DNA from: Chitinophagaceae bacterium | GTDB taxonomy: Bacteria > Bacteroidota > Bacteroidia > Chitinophagales > Chitinophagaceae | Assembly (NCBI GenBank): GCA_025351145.1 | Contig: JANXWM010000545.1 | Span: forward strand, 1 to 8,128 | Reading direction: 5' to 3' | Length of the DNA: 8,128 nt | Part shown: positions 7,227 through 8,128 of the stretch, piece after piece | Layout of the letters: the number at the start of each line of letters is the position of its first letter | How positions within the stretch are numbered: position 1 is the stretch's first letter | The notes under the pieces: model-generated | Told to the model about the DNA's origin: nothing | What the model saw: only the letters and a program-made list of their open reading frames with translations | The model's database searches: none | Position numbers and translations under genes: made by a program

Positions 7227-7306
7227 TTGTATTTCAATTAAACATTCTTGCGTCGCACTCTTGTACGGTTGGATTATGAATGGGGCTTTTAACGAAGCGA
7301 AGGATG
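7227..7306 (+). repeat. Dispersed intergenic repeat, copy B
   Basis: It begins TTGTATTTCAATTAAACATT, contains the 17-bp core at 7248-7264, and ends GAAGCGAAGGATGT. It is the inverted counterpart of the repeat at 1004-1091. The core hairpin has one mismatch here (GTACG in place of GTGCG). The repeat fills most of the gap between the convergent pump and zinc-ribbon genes. I see no classical GC-hairpin-plus-T-run terminator in this gap. Confidence 0.75.
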
Positions 7307-7357
7307 TAGTGACAATAATAGCAAACGCAAACAGATATTCATCTTGCACTATTCATA

Positions 7358-8095
7358 CTACGGAATTTCCGCTCCAAACATAATTCCAAGTTGAGGGCTG
7401 GAGTTAATGGAATATTTTATTCCATTAATTGTAATATTATCTGATAGATCAAGAATATCATTGTCTTTGTCCAATACACCTAATTTATTTAAAATATTAC
7501 CCCTTTGATCAGCAGATAGAGAAGGGTCTATGCTGCCTATTAAACAAAGCATCGCTAAAAGTACATCAGCACCAGAACCACTAATATTGCTATTACCTTG
7601 ACCAATCATTGTAACCCCGATAAGCGTATTATCATTTTTATTTAAAGCTCCGGCAAATTCTATTTGTTCATTTACTATGTATTTGACCGAATTATTTACC
7701 TCTCCATTTTGAATATCCATTTTTCCAATGTATAAGTCTAACCCATTTCTTTTACACAAAGAATTAAAGTTGTTTTTAAATTCTTGAGCAGAAGAAAGTA
7801 AATAATTTTTTGTTGAATTTGCTGGAAGTAAAGGCTGATAAGAGTTGGCCTTTGATATCACTGTCGTATCATCATTAGGTTTGTCTTTATGGAATATATT
7901 ATACATAAAAAAGATAAGACCCCCGGTAATTAGTAGTAAAACAAAATAATTTGTTTTTTGAGGTATAACACTCATATTAATTTCTTGATTCTTATTTTTG
8001 GAAGGGTTTAATTTAGTTTTGCAAATTCCACAAATTTGATCATCTGAAAAATTCCTTGTTCCACATTTAGGGCAATTAATAAATTGATTTATCAT
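7358..8095 (-). CDS. Zinc-ribbon, single-pass membrane protein of unknown function
   Basis: The 245-residue product starts at the ATG complementary to 8093-8095, just downstream of a weak purine stretch (AAGAAG). An N-terminal zinc ribbon has two knuckles, C8-P-K-C11-G and C22-G-I-C25. A linker of about 20 polar residues follows, then one membrane helix at about 50-68 (FVLLLITGGLIFFMY) and a C-terminal domain of about 175 residues. The predicted topology is a cytoplasmic zinc ribbon with an extracytoplasmic C-terminal domain. That domain mixes beta strands with a hydrophobic helix (SGADVLLAMLCLIGSIDPSL). I recognise no catalytic motif or named family. Membrane-anchored zinc ribbons of this kind occur widely as uncharacterised proteins. 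The gene converges on the RND pump gene, with no shared operon in view. Its promoter would lie at or beyond the window edge. Confidence 0.8.
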   Translation of the reverse strand: MINQFINCPKCGTRNFSDDQICGICKTKLNPSKNKNQEINMSVIPQKTNYFVLLLITGGLIFFMYNIFHKDKPNDDTTVISKANSYQPLLPANSTKNYLLSSAQEFKNNFNSLCKRNGLDLYIGKMDIQNGEVNNSVKYIVNEQIEFAGALNKNDNTLIGVTMIGQGNSNISGSGADVLLAMLCLIGSIDPSLSADQRGNILNKLGVLDKDNDILDLSDNITINGIKYSINSSPQLGIMFGAEIP

Positions 8096-8128
8096 CTTCT
8101 TAAATAATTTGATTTGGTGAGGAGAAAC

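Overview
The window looks like a chromosomal segment of a Bacteroidota bacterium, most likely of the Chitinophagaceae type. This is inferred from four things: a type IX secretion (T9SS) C-terminal sorting domain, a surface protein that joins tail-fibre-like repeats to a Peptidase S74 chaperone domain, a carboxypeptidase-regulatory-like beta-sandwich, and A+T-rich genes without clear Shine-Dalgarno sites. No rRNA, tRNA or CRISPR array is seen.

Layout. (1) Bases 3-824 (+) are the 3' end of a gene that starts outside the window. It encodes a predicted exported protein with a carboxypeptidase-regulatory-like fold. (2) Bases 825-1140 carry no gene. They hold the 3' end of a group II intron on the minus strand (recognisable domains V and VI, with a changed catalytic triad) and, next to it, one copy of a dispersed repeat of about 88 bp. 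(3) Bases 1141-3531 and 3534-3917 (+) are best read as one gene split by a one-base frameshift in a run of A. Together they give a signal peptide, a fibre stem, 22 tandem 17-residue repeats, an S74 domain, a short coiled coil and a T9SS sorting domain. (4) Bases 3918-4152 hold two palindromic repeats, one nested inside the other. (5) Bases 4153-7209 (+) encode a complete RND-family inner-membrane pump with no adaptor or outer-membrane partner in view. (6) Bases 7210-7357 hold a second copy of the dispersed repeat, inverted relative to the first. (7) Bases 7358-8095 (-) encode a zinc-ribbon, single-pass membrane protein of unknown function, convergent with the pump.

The genes do not form an obvious common pathway. 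The main interest is the split surface protein, where the frameshift separates a self-processing fibre from its secretion signal, and the density of decayed or repetitive mobile sequence in all three intergenic gaps. I found no clear evidence of a wholly new multi-gene system.
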